A DNA stretch of 64,000 nucleotides from contig NZ_BCQT01000011.1 of the NCBI RefSeq assembly GCF_001552215.1, positions 248,001 through 312,000 of the forward strand. The letters are read 5' to 3'. How positions within the stretch are numbered: the first letter of the stretch is position 1; each line of letters starts with the position of its first letter. Source of the DNA: Actinomadura macra NBRC 14102. Lineage in GTDB: Bacteria > Actinomycetota > Actinomycetes > Streptosporangiales > Streptosporangiaceae. The position numbers and the translations under genes are program-made. The notes below the pieces were generated by a model, which saw only the letters and a program-made list of their open reading frames with translations, did not search any database and had not been told where the DNA came from. Positions 34,739 through 44,064 of the stretch are shown piece after piece.

Positions 34739-36181
34739 TCAGGGCTTGTTGTATCGCAGGGTGAAAGCGCCTGAGCCGTCGTAGGCGTGGACCTGGTACC
34801 GGTAGGTGCCGGGGGTGCCGTCGAAGGTGAGGGTCTCGTCGGGCTCGGGGTTCGTCGAGGTCGCGACCGTCGTCCAGGTGCTGCCGTTCTTCTTCTGCAG
34901 GTAAAGGTCGAAGTCGACGCCGTCGAAGCCGTTGAGGCAGGCGGAGTGCGGGCCGGAAGCGGTGGTGGTGAACCCGCCGTCGGGTTCGTTTGTGTCGGAG
35001 CCTGAAGAGACATTGCCGGACGCCTTCGTCCGGTAGCCGTCGCAGGCGCGGTCCGGGCCTGAACGGTGCCCGTTTCCGGTGACGAGCTTGCGGCCGTCAC
35101 GGGCGACGAGCTGCAGGACCTCATCAACGGGCTGGAAGAAGACCTCGTCGCCCTCGCCTTGCCCGTCCTTGCAGGAGCCGGAGCCGCCGGACGTGATGCC
35201 CTGGGCCTGGCCGCCGGTTTCCGTGATGAGGGCGCCGCCGGAGTCACCCGGGTCGGCGCAGATGTCGGTGCGGATCAGCCCGGAGACCGTTCCTTGCTCG
35301 TACTGAACGGAGGCGTTGCGCTCCTTGATCTTTCCGCACCAGAGTTGGGTGTTGGTGGTGCCACCGGAGCGGCAGACGGCAGAGCCGATCGGGGCTTCGG
35401 TGGCCCCTTGGACGGTCTCGTAGGAGCCGTTCCAGCGCGTGAGCTTCGGTGTCGGCGTCCACTGGGCGTTGGTGTCGACCCACGCGTAGTCGTCACCGGG
35501 GAACGAGGAGCCTTTGAAGGTGCCCTGGTCCACCTGGTTGGAGCCCCGGGTCTTCTCGCCGACGCCCCCGCAGTGCCCGGCGCTGATGAATCCTCCGGTC
35601 ACGGAGAACGCGATCGAGCAGCCGTACTTCGACGTCCAGTAGCGTTCGCCGCCGATGAGATCGTGCAGAAGGCGGGGCCTCACCGTCGAGTGGACGATCG
35701 TCACGGCGTTGGCGTCCACCTCGCTCGCGGTGGCGAACCGCTTGGCCGCCACCACTGAGGACGCCTTGATGACGACCGTGTTGTGCTGGACGTCGACGTA
35801 CCACGAGGTCACCGCCTTGGGAGCGGACCTGGAGTGCCGGTTCAGCCTCGTCTGGACCGAGTCGAGGGTGCGTTCGGCATACCGCACGACCTTGGGCTGC
35901 GCACCAGCCGCCTTGATGGCCGCGGCGGCGGACGCGTCAGTGGTCGCGACGACGAGGTTCGCGCCGCTGGTGACCCATGCGCCGCCAAACGTACCGCCGA
36001 GTGACATCCGCATCTGCTTCTGGAGACGGGCGGCGTGCGTGACAGCGGGATCGGGGGCGAGGGGGGCGGTCCGCGGATGCTGGACGGGCGTGTAGGCCTG
36101 ACTCGTATGTGCCGGTACCGTCAGTGCCACCACGAGGCCGGTTCCAGCGGTGATGCCCAACAACACCTGTTTTCGGGCCAT
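34739..36181 (-). CDS. Secreted S1-family (streptogrisin-like) serine protease with C-terminal PPC-like domain
   Basis: 480 aa from ATG 36181 with CAGGAG upstream. A signal peptide (residues 1-29) is followed by a pro-region and a chymotrypsin-fold domain. The triad is in GFISAGHCGG (His), DDYAWVDT (Asp) and CADPGDSGGALI (Ser). Paired cysteines match alpha-lytic-type enzymes. The last ~85 residues (FDLYLQKKNGSTW to the C-terminus) look like a bacterial pre-peptidase C-terminal beta-sandwich. Expected to be exported as a zymogen and autoprocessed. Flanked by decayed IS sequences, but itself intact. Confidence 0.88.
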   Translation of the reverse strand: MARKQVLLGITAGTGLVVALTVPAHTSQAYTPVQHPRTAPLAPDPAVTHAARLQKQMRMSLGGTFGGAWVTSGANLVVATTDASAAAAIKAAGAQPKVVRYAERTLDSVQTRLNRHSRSAPKAVTSWYVDVQHNTVVIKASSVVAAKRFATASEVDANAVTIVHSTVRPRLLHDLIGGERYWTSKYGCSIAFSVTGGFISAGHCGGVGEKTRGSNQVDQGTFKGSSFPGDDYAWVDTNAQWTPTPKLTRWNGSYETVQGATEAPIGSAVCRSGGTTNTQLWCGKIKERNASVQYEQGTVSGLIRTDICADPGDSGGALITETGGQAQGITSGGSGSCKDGQGEGDEVFFQPVDEVLQLVARDGRKLVTGNGHRSGPDRACDGYRTKASGNVSSGSDTNEPDGGFTTTASGPHSACLNGFDGVDFDLYLQKKNGSTWTTVATSTNPEPDETLTFDGTPGTYRYQVHAYDGSGAFTLRYNKP

Positions 36182-37234
36182 GTCATTCTCCTGAGGGTGG
36201 GGTGGGAGCGACGAATTCAGAGGCGTTTGCGGACGTGTTCGTCACCGGGAGGAGCGCCGCAGCACGCCAGCCCTTGTTCTGCCCTAAGCGGTATCGATCG
36301 CTGGCACGATCTGGGGCACCGAGCTCTTACGACGTACGCGACGCGTCCAGTCCATTTGATCGTCCGGGCTCGACTCGTCAGTCCATGGTCCAATACGCGA
36401 CCGCGCGGCGGGTAATTCCAATCGGTCATAGCGTCTTCGGTCCGGCAGGGGAAGACGGTACCTGTAACGGCTTTCTCGGGTAGTGGCTCGTCCGTCCCCG
36501 ATCGAGGGATTGCGGCCTTGAGAGAAGGAAGCGGCCTCCCGGATGGTCAGTGGTGCCGCAGTGAATCGCCGAGCAGCGCGGGCGGAGCTGGTCCTGTGCT
36601 TGCCGTAAGCCTCGTCTGCGCAGGTGAGACGTGTGAGTAAGAAGCGTGGAGGGGGGCGGGCTGCGGTGCGGGGTTTGATCGGACGCAGGGACAGGCCGCG
36701 GCGAGGCGGTCGCCGCGCGATGATGGGCGCTTGTGCCGTGGCGGCTGGCCTGCTTGACCGTGACCAATGCGTTCGCGGTGCTGGGTCTGCTCGCGATGAC
36801 GTTTCCTGGCTGCCCGGCTACCGCAGACTCAACCACCGCGCTATGAACGCAATCCCCGCCATCCTCGAACCTCGGGTTCGGGGGGATCTCGGCACCTTCC
36901 GCCCCAGCTTGCAACGTCCCTGTACCGGGGAATGCTTGTGCCCGCTGCTGTGAGACTCGACTCGGGCGGCGCCGCCGGGCCGCGCGGCGGTGCGAGCGGC
37001 GCCGCCCCTTGATCTCAAATGGCCAAAATCGGCAACCGTCTGACGCTGATGCTCGTGCTTCGGGAGAATCGAGCCGTGGCAGCGGCGAGAAGAACACGAC
37101 GAGACAGGAAAGTTGTCGGCGGTTGGCTAACCTCCCGATTGGTTTCACCTGACGTCATGCGCTCAGCCCTTGAAGCCTTGCTAAGTGGATCACGTCGTTG
37201 AGTTGACGATATCCAGAAAATGGTTTGCAGTAGA
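36182..37234. other. Intergenic with a short transposase remnant
   Basis: No intact gene. At about 36761-36800 the plus strand reads VTNAFAVLGLLAMT, matching the start of the transposase at 34018, and then decays within 15 codons. Other frames are Arg/Ser-rich without motifs. Confidence 0.5.
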
Positions 37235-37537
37235 ATGGTAGAAGGTCAAGATATCCATGAGCTCCCGTCGTCTCAGTGGGGCGAGCTGAGTCCTGACTTG
37301 GTTGGAACCGTCGTCGGGGTAAGGATCGTGTGTGTCCATGCCTTCGGAGTCGGGGTCGAACTGACAAGTCAAAGGGCCTACGGGCACGTCAATTCACCAC
37401 GTGTGACGGACGGTCGATTCACAGTCGAAGAGACATCAAGACATATTGGCGAAGCTCGAGATGCGCTCGTGCTGGCCGTAACCCCGGGTAGGCAGCCGAC
37501 TTTGACCTTGCGCCCGTCCGAAGTTTCGGTTGTCTAA
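37235..37537 (+). CDS. Small hypothetical protein, possibly OB-fold (S1-like)
   Basis: 100 aa from ATG 37235. The middle reads LVGTVVGVRIVCVHAFGVGVELTS, the pattern of an S1/OB-fold strand pair (G-x-V, then H-x-FGVGVEL), and the tail is PTLTLRPSEV. Composition is balanced, unlike the surrounding noise frames. There is no clear ribosome-binding site. Possibly an isolated immunity-type or RNA-binding protein; function unknown. Confidence 0.45.
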   Translation: MVEGQDIHELPSSQWGELSPDLVGTVVGVRIVCVHAFGVGVELTSQRAYGHVNSPRVTDGRFTVEETSRHIGEARDALVLAVTPGRQPTLTLRPSEVSVV

Positions 37538-37765
37538 CGTGCACCGGCCACTCCCTGAAAGGAGGTAGCTGGAGCCTCACAGTCCGAGTTCGGACATTAT
37601 CGATGCGAGGACCGTGTCGTCGGATCTTGCTTTGCGACCTGTGCCGGATGAGTTGTGGGAGCGCGGGTCTGTATCCATCTGTGGTCGCCTCGGACGGCCC
37701 CACAAGAAGAGCTTTTCGAGGGGCCGTCGCTTGGTTCAGCGTGTGCCGCTGGTGGGTGGGCTGGG

Positions 37766-38068
37766 ATCACCCGCCGGCTGATCAGTGAGTTCGTCGCCCG
37801 GCCACCGGACGTGCTGGCCGCGGCTGGAATGGAGTCGCTGACCAACAGGGAACGTGAAGTCGTCACCTTGGTCGCCCACGGACTGAACAACGACGAAATA
37901 GCCGAAACCATGGTGCTCAGCCGAACCACGGCCAAGACCCACGTCAGCAGGGCGATGACCAAGCTCGGCGCACGCGACCGCGCCCAGCTCGTCGTGTTCG
38001 CCTACCAGAGCGGCCTGGTAAGCCACCGCGGGAGACAGCAGGGCGTCCCCGCGCTCGGCTGCCCGTAG
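37766..38068 (+). pseudogene. LuxR-type DNA-binding half of a split response regulator
   Basis: It reads ITRRLISEFVARPP, then the LuxR/NarL helix-turn-helix LTNREREVVTLVAHGL with VLSRTTAKTHVSRAM, and ends at LVVFAYQSGLV. The linker ITRRLISEFV normally follows LLSPAV of a receiver domain. Here that receiver lies immediately to the right on the opposite strand, so the two halves cannot be translated together. Confidence 0.7.
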
Positions 38069-38372
38069 CGCCTGGAGCAACTCGGCGGGGTGGGTGTCCT
38101 TGAGCAGGAAGCCGCTCGCCCCCGCCCGCAGTGCGCGGAAGATGTACTCGTCCAGCCCGTAGTTGGTGAGGATGACGACGCGGACGCCGGCCAGCCGCGG
38201 GTCGGCGACGATCTGCCGGGTCGCCTCGATGCCGTCGAGCACCGGCATCTGGATGTCGACCAGCGCGATGTCCGGGCGGTGCTCCACGGCCAAAGCGATC
38301 GCCTGCTGCCCGTCGGCGGCCTCGGCGACCACTTCGATCTCGTCCTCGGAGTCGAGCAGCGCATCAGAAGCC
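38021..38372 (-). pseudogene. Receiver half of the same split response regulator
   Basis: The minus strand reads ALLDSEDEIEVVAEAADG, then DIALVDIQMPVLDG with the phospho-acceptor Asp, VVILTNYGLDEYIFRALRAG and GDALLSPAV at the junction. The first ~20 residues with the acidic pair are missing. After SPAV the sequence runs into the reverse complement of the DNA-binding half's 3' end. Confidence 0.7.
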
Positions 38373-38563
38373 AGTCCCGGAAGGTGTGGGACGAGGCTAT
38401 GGACGTTCCGGTCAGCGACCGCCCCGCAGCGTTCGACAAGCTGTTCGCCCCCTACAGCATGGATGGAAAGATAGTCCCTCCTCGACGATGTAGGCGAGGC
38501 TGAGCGCGACGAACGCGTCAGCTCCGCCATAGCAATGCAGGTTGACAAGGCTTGACGGTCGAC

Positions 38564-39211
38564 CTAGGCGTGGAAGTAGGCGAGGACGGCGCGGACCCGG
38601 CGATGGTCTTCGGTGCTGTCGGCGGGCAGGTCGAGTTTGGTGAAGATGGCGTTGATGTGCTTGCCGATCACCTTTTCGCTGACCGTCAGCTGTTTGGCGA
38701 TCGCCGCGTTGGAGCGTCCCTCGGCCATCAGGGAGAGGACCTCTCGTTCGCGGGGGGTCAGGCGGCCGAGGGGGTCGTTGCGGCGCGTGATCAGCTGGCG
38801 GACCACCTCCGGTTCGATGACGCAGCCGCCGCCCGCGACTCGTTCGACTCCTTCCACGAAATCGCCGATGTCGAGGACGCGGTCCTTGAGCAGGTAGCCG
38901 ACTCCGCCTGCGTCGGTCGACTCCAGCAGCTTGGCCGCGTACGCGGGTGCCACGTACTGGCTGAGGACGAGCACTGGCAGGCCGGGCCGCTCGGCGCGCA
39001 GGGCGACGGCGGCACGTAGTCCCTCGTCGGTGAAGGTCGGCGGCATCCGCACGTCGGTGATGACGACGTCGGGCTGGTGGTCGGCGACGGCGGCGGCCAG
39101 GGTCGCCGCTTCGCCCACCGACGCCACGACCCGGTGGCCGAAGGCCTCGAGCAGGGCGACCAGGCCCTCGCGGGGAAGGACCGCGTCGTCGGCGAGCACT
39201 ATCCGGAGCAC
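38564..39211 (-). CDS. NarL-family response regulator
   Basis: 215 aa. An N-terminal receiver has VLADD and DVVITDVRMPP (phospho-acceptor Asp), and a LuxR-type HTH has LTPREREVLSLMAEGRSNAAI. It overlaps the upstream histidine kinase by 13 bp, so the pair is co-translated. A role in controlling the divergent ABC-2 exporter genes is likely from position. The receiver-linker carries FTDEGLRAAV, typical of this actinobacterial subgroup. Confidence 0.9.
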   Translation of the reverse strand: MLRIVLADDAVLPREGLVALLEAFGHRVVASVGEAATLAAAVADHQPDVVITDVRMPPTFTDEGLRAAVALRAERPGLPVLVLSQYVAPAYAAKLLESTDAGGVGYLLKDRVLDIGDFVEGVERVAGGGCVIEPEVVRQLITRRNDPLGRLTPREREVLSLMAEGRSNAAIAKQLTVSEKVIGKHINAIFTKLDLPADSTEDHRRVRAVLAYFHA

Positions 39212-40461
39212 GGCAGTTCCAGTCGTACGGTGGTCGGCCCTCCCTGGGGGCTGGTCAGGGTCAGGGTGCCGTCGAGCGCGTCGACGCGATCGGCGAGCCC
39301 GGTCAGGCCAGTGCCCCTGGTGGGGTCCGCGCCGCCGGTCCCGTCGTCGTGGATCTCGATGCGCAGGAGCCGGCCGGTCACCGTCCCGGTGATCTCGACG
39401 CGGGACGCCCGGGCGTGTTTGGCCGCGTTCGTCAGGGCCTCGGCGATGACGAAGTACGCCGCCGACTCGACGGCGGCGGACTGTCGGCCGGGCAGGTCCA
39501 GTTCGGCGGTCACCGGTAGTGGCGACCTGTCGGCCAGTTCGGCGACGGCAGCCGGGAGGCCGAGGTCTGTGAGCACCCGCGGATGAATGCCACGTACCAG
39601 TTCGCGCAAATCGGTGAGTGCGGCCTTGGCCTCACCGGTGGCCTCGGTGATCAGGGATCTGGCGGCCTCGGGTTGGGTCTCGAACGCCATCTGGGCTCTG
39701 ACGAGGGTGAGGCCGAGTTGGAGCAGGCGCTGCTGGGCGCCATCGTGGAGATCACGTTCGATTCGCCTGCGTTCGACTTCGAAGGCGTCGATGAGCCGGG
39801 CCCGCGAGCGGGTCAGCGTGCGGATCCTCGCGTCGTCGGCGGACAGCAGCTGGCTTGCCAGCTCTGCCTGGAGCGCCGCGGCCGCGGCCGTGGCGTAGCC
39901 GAGGAGGATCACCGTCGCCGCGATGGCCAGGGCTGCGCCCCCGGCGATGAAGGGCGCCCCGGTGCCCGCGGTGGTTCCCCCCGATGCCTGCGTGTCGTCC
40001 GCTCCCGACTCGACGACGCTGACCGCGCCGCTGGCGAAGATCAGCGCCGGGGCGAGCCCGATCACCAGCGCCATCACGTTGGTCACGAGCAGGAGGCTGC
40101 CGTTCAACACCAGGTAGGCCAGTTCCCTCCAGATGACGGCCTCGGTGTGCCGGCCGCGTGGCCGCCAGGTGAAGCCGCGCCGCTCCGGCGGGCGGTGCGG
40201 GGCCAGTAGAGCCGGGACGCGGAGCAACGTTACTCGTCGCCGCTCGATGGCCACCAGCGGCCGGATGAGCGGGGGAGTGAGGACCACCCCTCCGGCCAGC
40301 AGGGCGAGCGGCAGCCAGACCACGGTGACCAGGCCGGTCAGGACGCCCGAGACGGTGTAGCCGAACGTCCGCAGCGGCCAGGCCGACAGGACGAACCGCA
40401 ACGGCCGATGGCGGATCGCCTCCACGACGGCCGTAACCCTCGCAGTGCCGGAGGTCACCAT
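39199..40461 (-). CDS. Sensor histidine kinase (HisKA_3 type)
   Basis: About 420 aa from ATG 40461; the frame stays open to 40518. The N-terminal half has four hydrophobic segments in two pairs. Then come a HisKA_3 dimerisation motif ERRRIERDLHDGAQQRLLQLG with the phospho-acceptor His and an HATPase domain with EALTNAAKHA (N-box), HDDGTGG and GTGLTGLADRV. The partner regulator follows directly. The long periplasmic loop between helices is Ser/Gly/Thr-rich, so the signal may be envelope-related. No clear Shine-Dalgarno. Confidence 0.88.
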   Translation of the reverse strand: MVTSGTARVTAVVEAIRHRPLRFVLSAWPLRTFGYTVSGVLTGLVTVVWLPLALLAGGVVLTPPLIRPLVAIERRRVTLLRVPALLAPHRPPERRGFTWRPRGRHTEAVIWRELAYLVLNGSLLLVTNVMALVIGLAPALIFASGAVSVVESGADDTQASGGTTAGTGAPFIAGGAALAIAATVILLGYATAAAAALQAELASQLLSADDARIRTLTRSRARLIDAFEVERRRIERDLHDGAQQRLLQLGLTLVRAQMAFETQPEAARSLITEATGEAKAALTDLRELVRGIHPRVLTDLGLPAAVAELADRSPLPVTAELDLPGRQSAAVESAAYFVIAEALTNAAKHARASRVEITGTVTGRLLRIEIHDDGTGGADPTRGTGLTGLADRVDALDGTLTLTSPQGGPTTVRLELPCSG

Positions 40462-40570
40462 GCTCGCAATGGTAAAGGGAGGGACGCTGCCCCTCGGTAG
40501 GGCTGGCCCTCCCCCCAAGATGGGGCCGCGGCCTCCTGTGCCGCGCCGCTGTCCTGGTTTGGATGGTGCC

Positions 40571-41518
40571 GTGAACGCGAATCAACGGGACGCCGCGCCC
40601 ACGATCGAGGCCCGTGGCCTGCGCAAGCGGTACGGACGTGTCCTCGCGGTGGACGGCCTGTCCTTCACTGTCCTGCCCGGACGAGTGACCGGCTTCGCCG
40701 GCCCCAACGGAGCCGGCAAATCGACGACGCTGCGAATGATCCTCGGCCTGGACGCGCCCGACGAAGGCAGCGCCCTCATCGGCGGCCGTCCCTATCGCGA
40801 TCTGGGTACCCCCCTGCGTGCGGTCGGGGCGCTGCTGGACGCCGGCGCGATCCACCCGGACCGGCGCGCCGGCGACCACCTGCTGTGGCTGGCGCACAGC
40901 AACGGACTGCCGGTGCGGCGGGTCCGGGAGGTCCTTGAGATGGTCGGGCTGGCGCAGGCGGCGCGGCGCCGGGCCGGCGGCTTCTCGCTGGGGATGAAGC
41001 AGCGCCTGGGCATCGCCGCCGCGCTGCTCGGTGACCCGCCGGTGCTGATGTTCGACGAACCGGTGAACGGCCTGGACCCCGAGGGCGTGCACTGGATCCG
41101 GGGGCTGCTGCGCGCCCTGGCGGCCCAGGGCCGGGTCGTGCTGATCTCCAGCCACCTGATGAGCGAGCTGGAGGACACCGCCGATCACCTCATCGTCATC
41201 GGCCGGGGACGGCTCCTGGCCGACGCCGCCGTGCGTGACGTGCGCGACGCCGCCTCGGAGGGCCACCACGTCCTGCGGACTTCGCGACTGCCCGAGGCGG
41301 CCGGCCGGCTGCGGTCGGCCGGCGCGGCCGTCACCGCCTCCGGGCCGGACTCGCTGATCGTCGGCGGCTTGCCCGCCCACCGGATCGCGGCGCTGGTCGC
41401 CGAGGCCGGGCTGACGATTTCCGAGCTCACCGCGCACCGGGCGTCACTGGAGGAGGCGTATCTCCGCCTCACCCGCGCGGCCGCCGAATACACCGCGTCG
41501 GCCGGGGAGCGGCGGTGA
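40571..41518 (+). CDS. ABC-2 exporter ATP-binding subunit
   Basis: 315 aa from GTG 40571. Walker A GPNGAGKST, signature FSLGMKQRLGIAAALL (SLGMK variant of LSGGQ, common in ABC-2 exporters), and Walker B VLMFDEPVNGLDP are all clear. The C-terminal ~90 residues form the regulatory tail typical of drug-resistance-type ATPases. The stop overlaps the next gene (GTGA). It is transcribed divergently from the two-component pair 110 bp away. Confidence 0.9.
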   Translation: MNANQRDAAPTIEARGLRKRYGRVLAVDGLSFTVLPGRVTGFAGPNGAGKSTTLRMILGLDAPDEGSALIGGRPYRDLGTPLRAVGALLDAGAIHPDRRAGDHLLWLAHSNGLPVRRVREVLEMVGLAQAARRRAGGFSLGMKQRLGIAAALLGDPPVLMFDEPVNGLDPEGVHWIRGLLRALAAQGRVVLISSHLMSELEDTADHLIVIGRGRLLADAAVRDVRDAASEGHHVLRTSRLPEAAGRLRSAGAAVTASGPDSLIVGGLPAHRIAALVAEAGLTISELTAHRASLEEAYLRLTRAAAEYTASAGERR

Positions 41519-42921
41519 CGGCCCGACGGCCGGTCGCAGGAGCCGGCTTCGGTGGCCTGGTCCGCGCCGAATGGACGAAACTCCGGTCGGTTCCGTCCAG
41601 CCTCTGGTCACTGCTCGCCGCGATGGGACTGATCGTGCTCTTCGCCGTCATGATCTCCATGGGGAACCCCGGCACCTACTCCGACGCGCAATTCGTCGAC
41701 CGCTTCCGGTTCGCGCACCGGACGCTCGCCGGAGATGGCTCGATCGTCGTCCGCGTACGCGACCAGCAAGCCGACCACCCCTGGGCCATGGCAGGCGTCA
41801 TGGTAAAGCAGAGCGCCACCGCCGGAGCGCCGTATGCGGCGATCGCGATCACTCCTGGGCACGGTGTCCGCTTCCAGGCGCGCTTCACCACCGACATCGC
41901 CGGAAGCGCGCACCGCGCACCGCGCTGGCTCAAGCTCAGCCGGGCGGGCGCCACCGTCACCGGGTACGAGTCCGCCGACGGAGCCACGTGGCACCGCGTC
42001 GGCGAGGTCCGCCTGCCCGGGCTGCCGCCGGTCACCGAAATCGGCCTCTTCGCGACCGCGCCGGGCGGCGAGCGCGCCGTCCCTATGCGGCCGGTGCTGC
42101 TGAAGACCGGACCCGCGAAGGCCACCTTCGACAACATCAGCGTGACGGCCACCACCTCCCAACAGTGGCGCGTGGACGACGTGGGCCGCGAGAACTCACC
42201 GCAACAGCCCGCCATCGCCCAGCAGCCGGACGACGGCGGTGCCCTCACCCTTGCTGGCCTGTCCGGAGACATCCTCGGACAGACCGACGACGGAAGCCGG
42301 ATCATCGCGGCGGTCGCCGGCAGCGTCGCAGGACTGGTTCCGCTGCTGGCGCTCGGTGTGTCCTTTATCGCCTCCGAATACCAGCACGGTCTGATCCGGA
42401 CGACGTTCACCGCCGGCCCGCGACGTGGCAGGGTGCTCGCCGCGAAGGCGGTCGTGCTCGGCGGCGTCACCTTCGCCGCCATGCTGACAGCCATCGTCGC
42501 CGCGTTTCTGGTGAGCCAACCGCTGCTGCGCCGCCACGGCTTCTCGCCGCCGACCTACCCGGATCCCTCACTCGCCGACCCGGCTGTGCTTCGCGTTCTC
42601 GCCGGCACCGCGGCGTTCCTGTCCCTGATGACGGTGTTCGCCCTCGGCGTCGGGGCGGTGCTCCGGCGCGGCGCGGCGGCCGTGCCCATCGCCGTCACCG
42701 TGGCCCTCATGCCGATGGTGATCACGCCGTTGTCCGGCAGCCCCTGGCCGCAGCGGCTGGCACCCCTGGCCGGACTGTCGATCCAGCAGGTCAAGGAGAC
42801 CGACGACGCGTTCCTCCTTCCGTGGGCGGGCCGTCCATGGACCGGACCGGCGCTCCTGGCGGTCTATGTGGCGGCCACGCTCGCCGCGGGCTTGTTGCTG
42901 ATGCGCCGGAGGGACGTATGA
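41515..42921 (+). CDS. ABC-2 permease with an extracytoplasmic lectin-like insert
   Basis: 468 aa from GTG 41515. It begins VRAEWTKLRSVPSSLWSLLA, typical for ABC-2 permeases. After helix 1 it carries about 190 extracytoplasmic residues: MVKQSATAGAPYAAIAITPG, RWLKLSRAGATVTGYESADG and GLFATAP follow the DUF1349/concanavalin-like beta-sandwich found in secreted glycosidases. Five or more helices follow from about residue 255. The insert could sense or bind an extracellular ligand. The stop overlaps the second permease (ATGA). Confidence 0.8.
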   Translation: MTARRPVAGAGFGGLVRAEWTKLRSVPSSLWSLLAAMGLIVLFAVMISMGNPGTYSDAQFVDRFRFAHRTLAGDGSIVVRVRDQQADHPWAMAGVMVKQSATAGAPYAAIAITPGHGVRFQARFTTDIAGSAHRAPRWLKLSRAGATVTGYESADGATWHRVGEVRLPGLPPVTEIGLFATAPGGERAVPMRPVLLKTGPAKATFDNISVTATTSQQWRVDDVGRENSPQQPAIAQQPDDGGALTLAGLSGDILGQTDDGSRIIAAVAGSVAGLVPLLALGVSFIASEYQHGLIRTTFTAGPRRGRVLAAKAVVLGGVTFAAMLTAIVAAFLVSQPLLRRHGFSPPTYPDPSLADPAVLRVLAGTAAFLSLMTVFALGVGAVLRRGAAAVPIAVTVALMPMVITPLSGSPWPQRLAPLAGLSIQQVKETDDAFLLPWAGRPWTGPALLAVYVAATLAAGLLLMRRRDV

Positions 42922-43697
42922 GCCGCGCGTTGCTCGCCGAATGGACCAAGACGCGCACCGTGCGGAGCACCGCCTGGACGCCGTGGATGGCTCTCGGCCT
43001 GACGCTGGCGCTGAGCCTGCCGATCGTCGGCACAGCCGGGACGGATACCACCGCATGCGGCCTCGCCGCGGGGTGCGATTCCGTCCGGCTCAGCCTTACC
43101 GGCGTGCAACTGGGCCAGATCGCCGTCATCGTGCCGGCCGTCCTGACCATGACCGGTGAGTACGGCACCGGGCTGATCGTCCCGACGCTCACCGCCGAGC
43201 CGCGTCGGCTGCGCGTCCTGACCGCCAAGGCGATCATCATGACGGCGGTGGCGCTAGGCGCCGGCCTGCTGAGCGTGGTCGGCTGCCTGATCGCAGGTCA
43301 TGTGCTGCTGCCCGGCAACGGCCTGTCCTCACCACTGACCCCGATCACCTGGCCCGCCGCGCGGGCGGCCTGCGGAACCCTCCTCTACCTCGCCCTCATC
43401 GCACTGTTCAGCCTCGGCCTGGCCACCGCCCTGCGCGACACCACCACAGCCCTTTCGACCGTCTTGGGGTTGCTCTACATGCCCGGGATCCTCGCCCGGT
43501 TCATCCCCGACGAACACTGGAGCACCCTGGTGGAAAGGTACGCGCCCATGTCCGCCGGACTCGCCGTCCAGAACACCGAAGACCCGTCCGCCCAATCCAT
43601 CGGGCCGTCGGCCGGCCTGGGTGTCCTGGCCGCGTATGCCACCGCCGCGATGGCCGCCGGTGCCGTCTTCTTTTGCCGCCGCGACGCGCGTCCATGA
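42918..43697 (+). CDS. ABC-2 permease, second subunit
   Basis: 259 aa. It starts MSRALLAEWTKTRTVRST, like the first permease but without the insert, and has about six hydrophobic helices. MTGEYGTGLIVPTLTAEPRR is the family's cytoplasmic coupling region. It completes a putative exporter with the upstream ATPase and permease. Confidence 0.85.
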   Translation: MSRALLAEWTKTRTVRSTAWTPWMALGLTLALSLPIVGTAGTDTTACGLAAGCDSVRLSLTGVQLGQIAVIVPAVLTMTGEYGTGLIVPTLTAEPRRLRVLTAKAIIMTAVALGAGLLSVVGCLIAGHVLLPGNGLSSPLTPITWPAARAACGTLLYLALIALFSLGLATALRDTTTALSTVLGLLYMPGILARFIPDEHWSTLVERYAPMSAGLAVQNTEDPSAQSIGPSAGLGVLAAYATAAMAAGAVFFCRRDARP

Positions 43698-44064
43698 CCG
43701 CGCCGCCAGCAAGACCGGGCCATGCGACGCCCCCGCCGGGCGCCGGTCAAGACGGGGCTGGCGCCCGGCGCCGCGCTCGCTGCGGGATCGCTGGTGGGCT
43801 GTGGTCCCGATATGTGACGATGCGGTCTTCCCTACGACCGGGACTCCGAAGCACAGGCCGATAACGGTCCGGCGGAACGCGTTCGTGGTGCCGCTTGGGC
43901 AGGGCTGGTGTCGCTGTCACCACATGTTCGGTGAAGCTCTGCGGCTGATCCTGCGGCACGAGTCACACGGGATGGTCCCGGAGCTGCGTCGCCGCGCGGC
44001 GACATAGTTCGAGCGGTCGGGGTTGCTGGACGAGGCAGTGGGACAGGCCGTGGCAAGGAGAAGG
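43698..44064. other. Intergenic, possible coding remnant
   Basis: A plus-strand frame reads RRNAFVVPLGQGWCRCHH and MFGEALRLILRHESHG, then stops at 44005-44007. It has no recognised family. No intact gene is seen. Confidence 0.35.
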
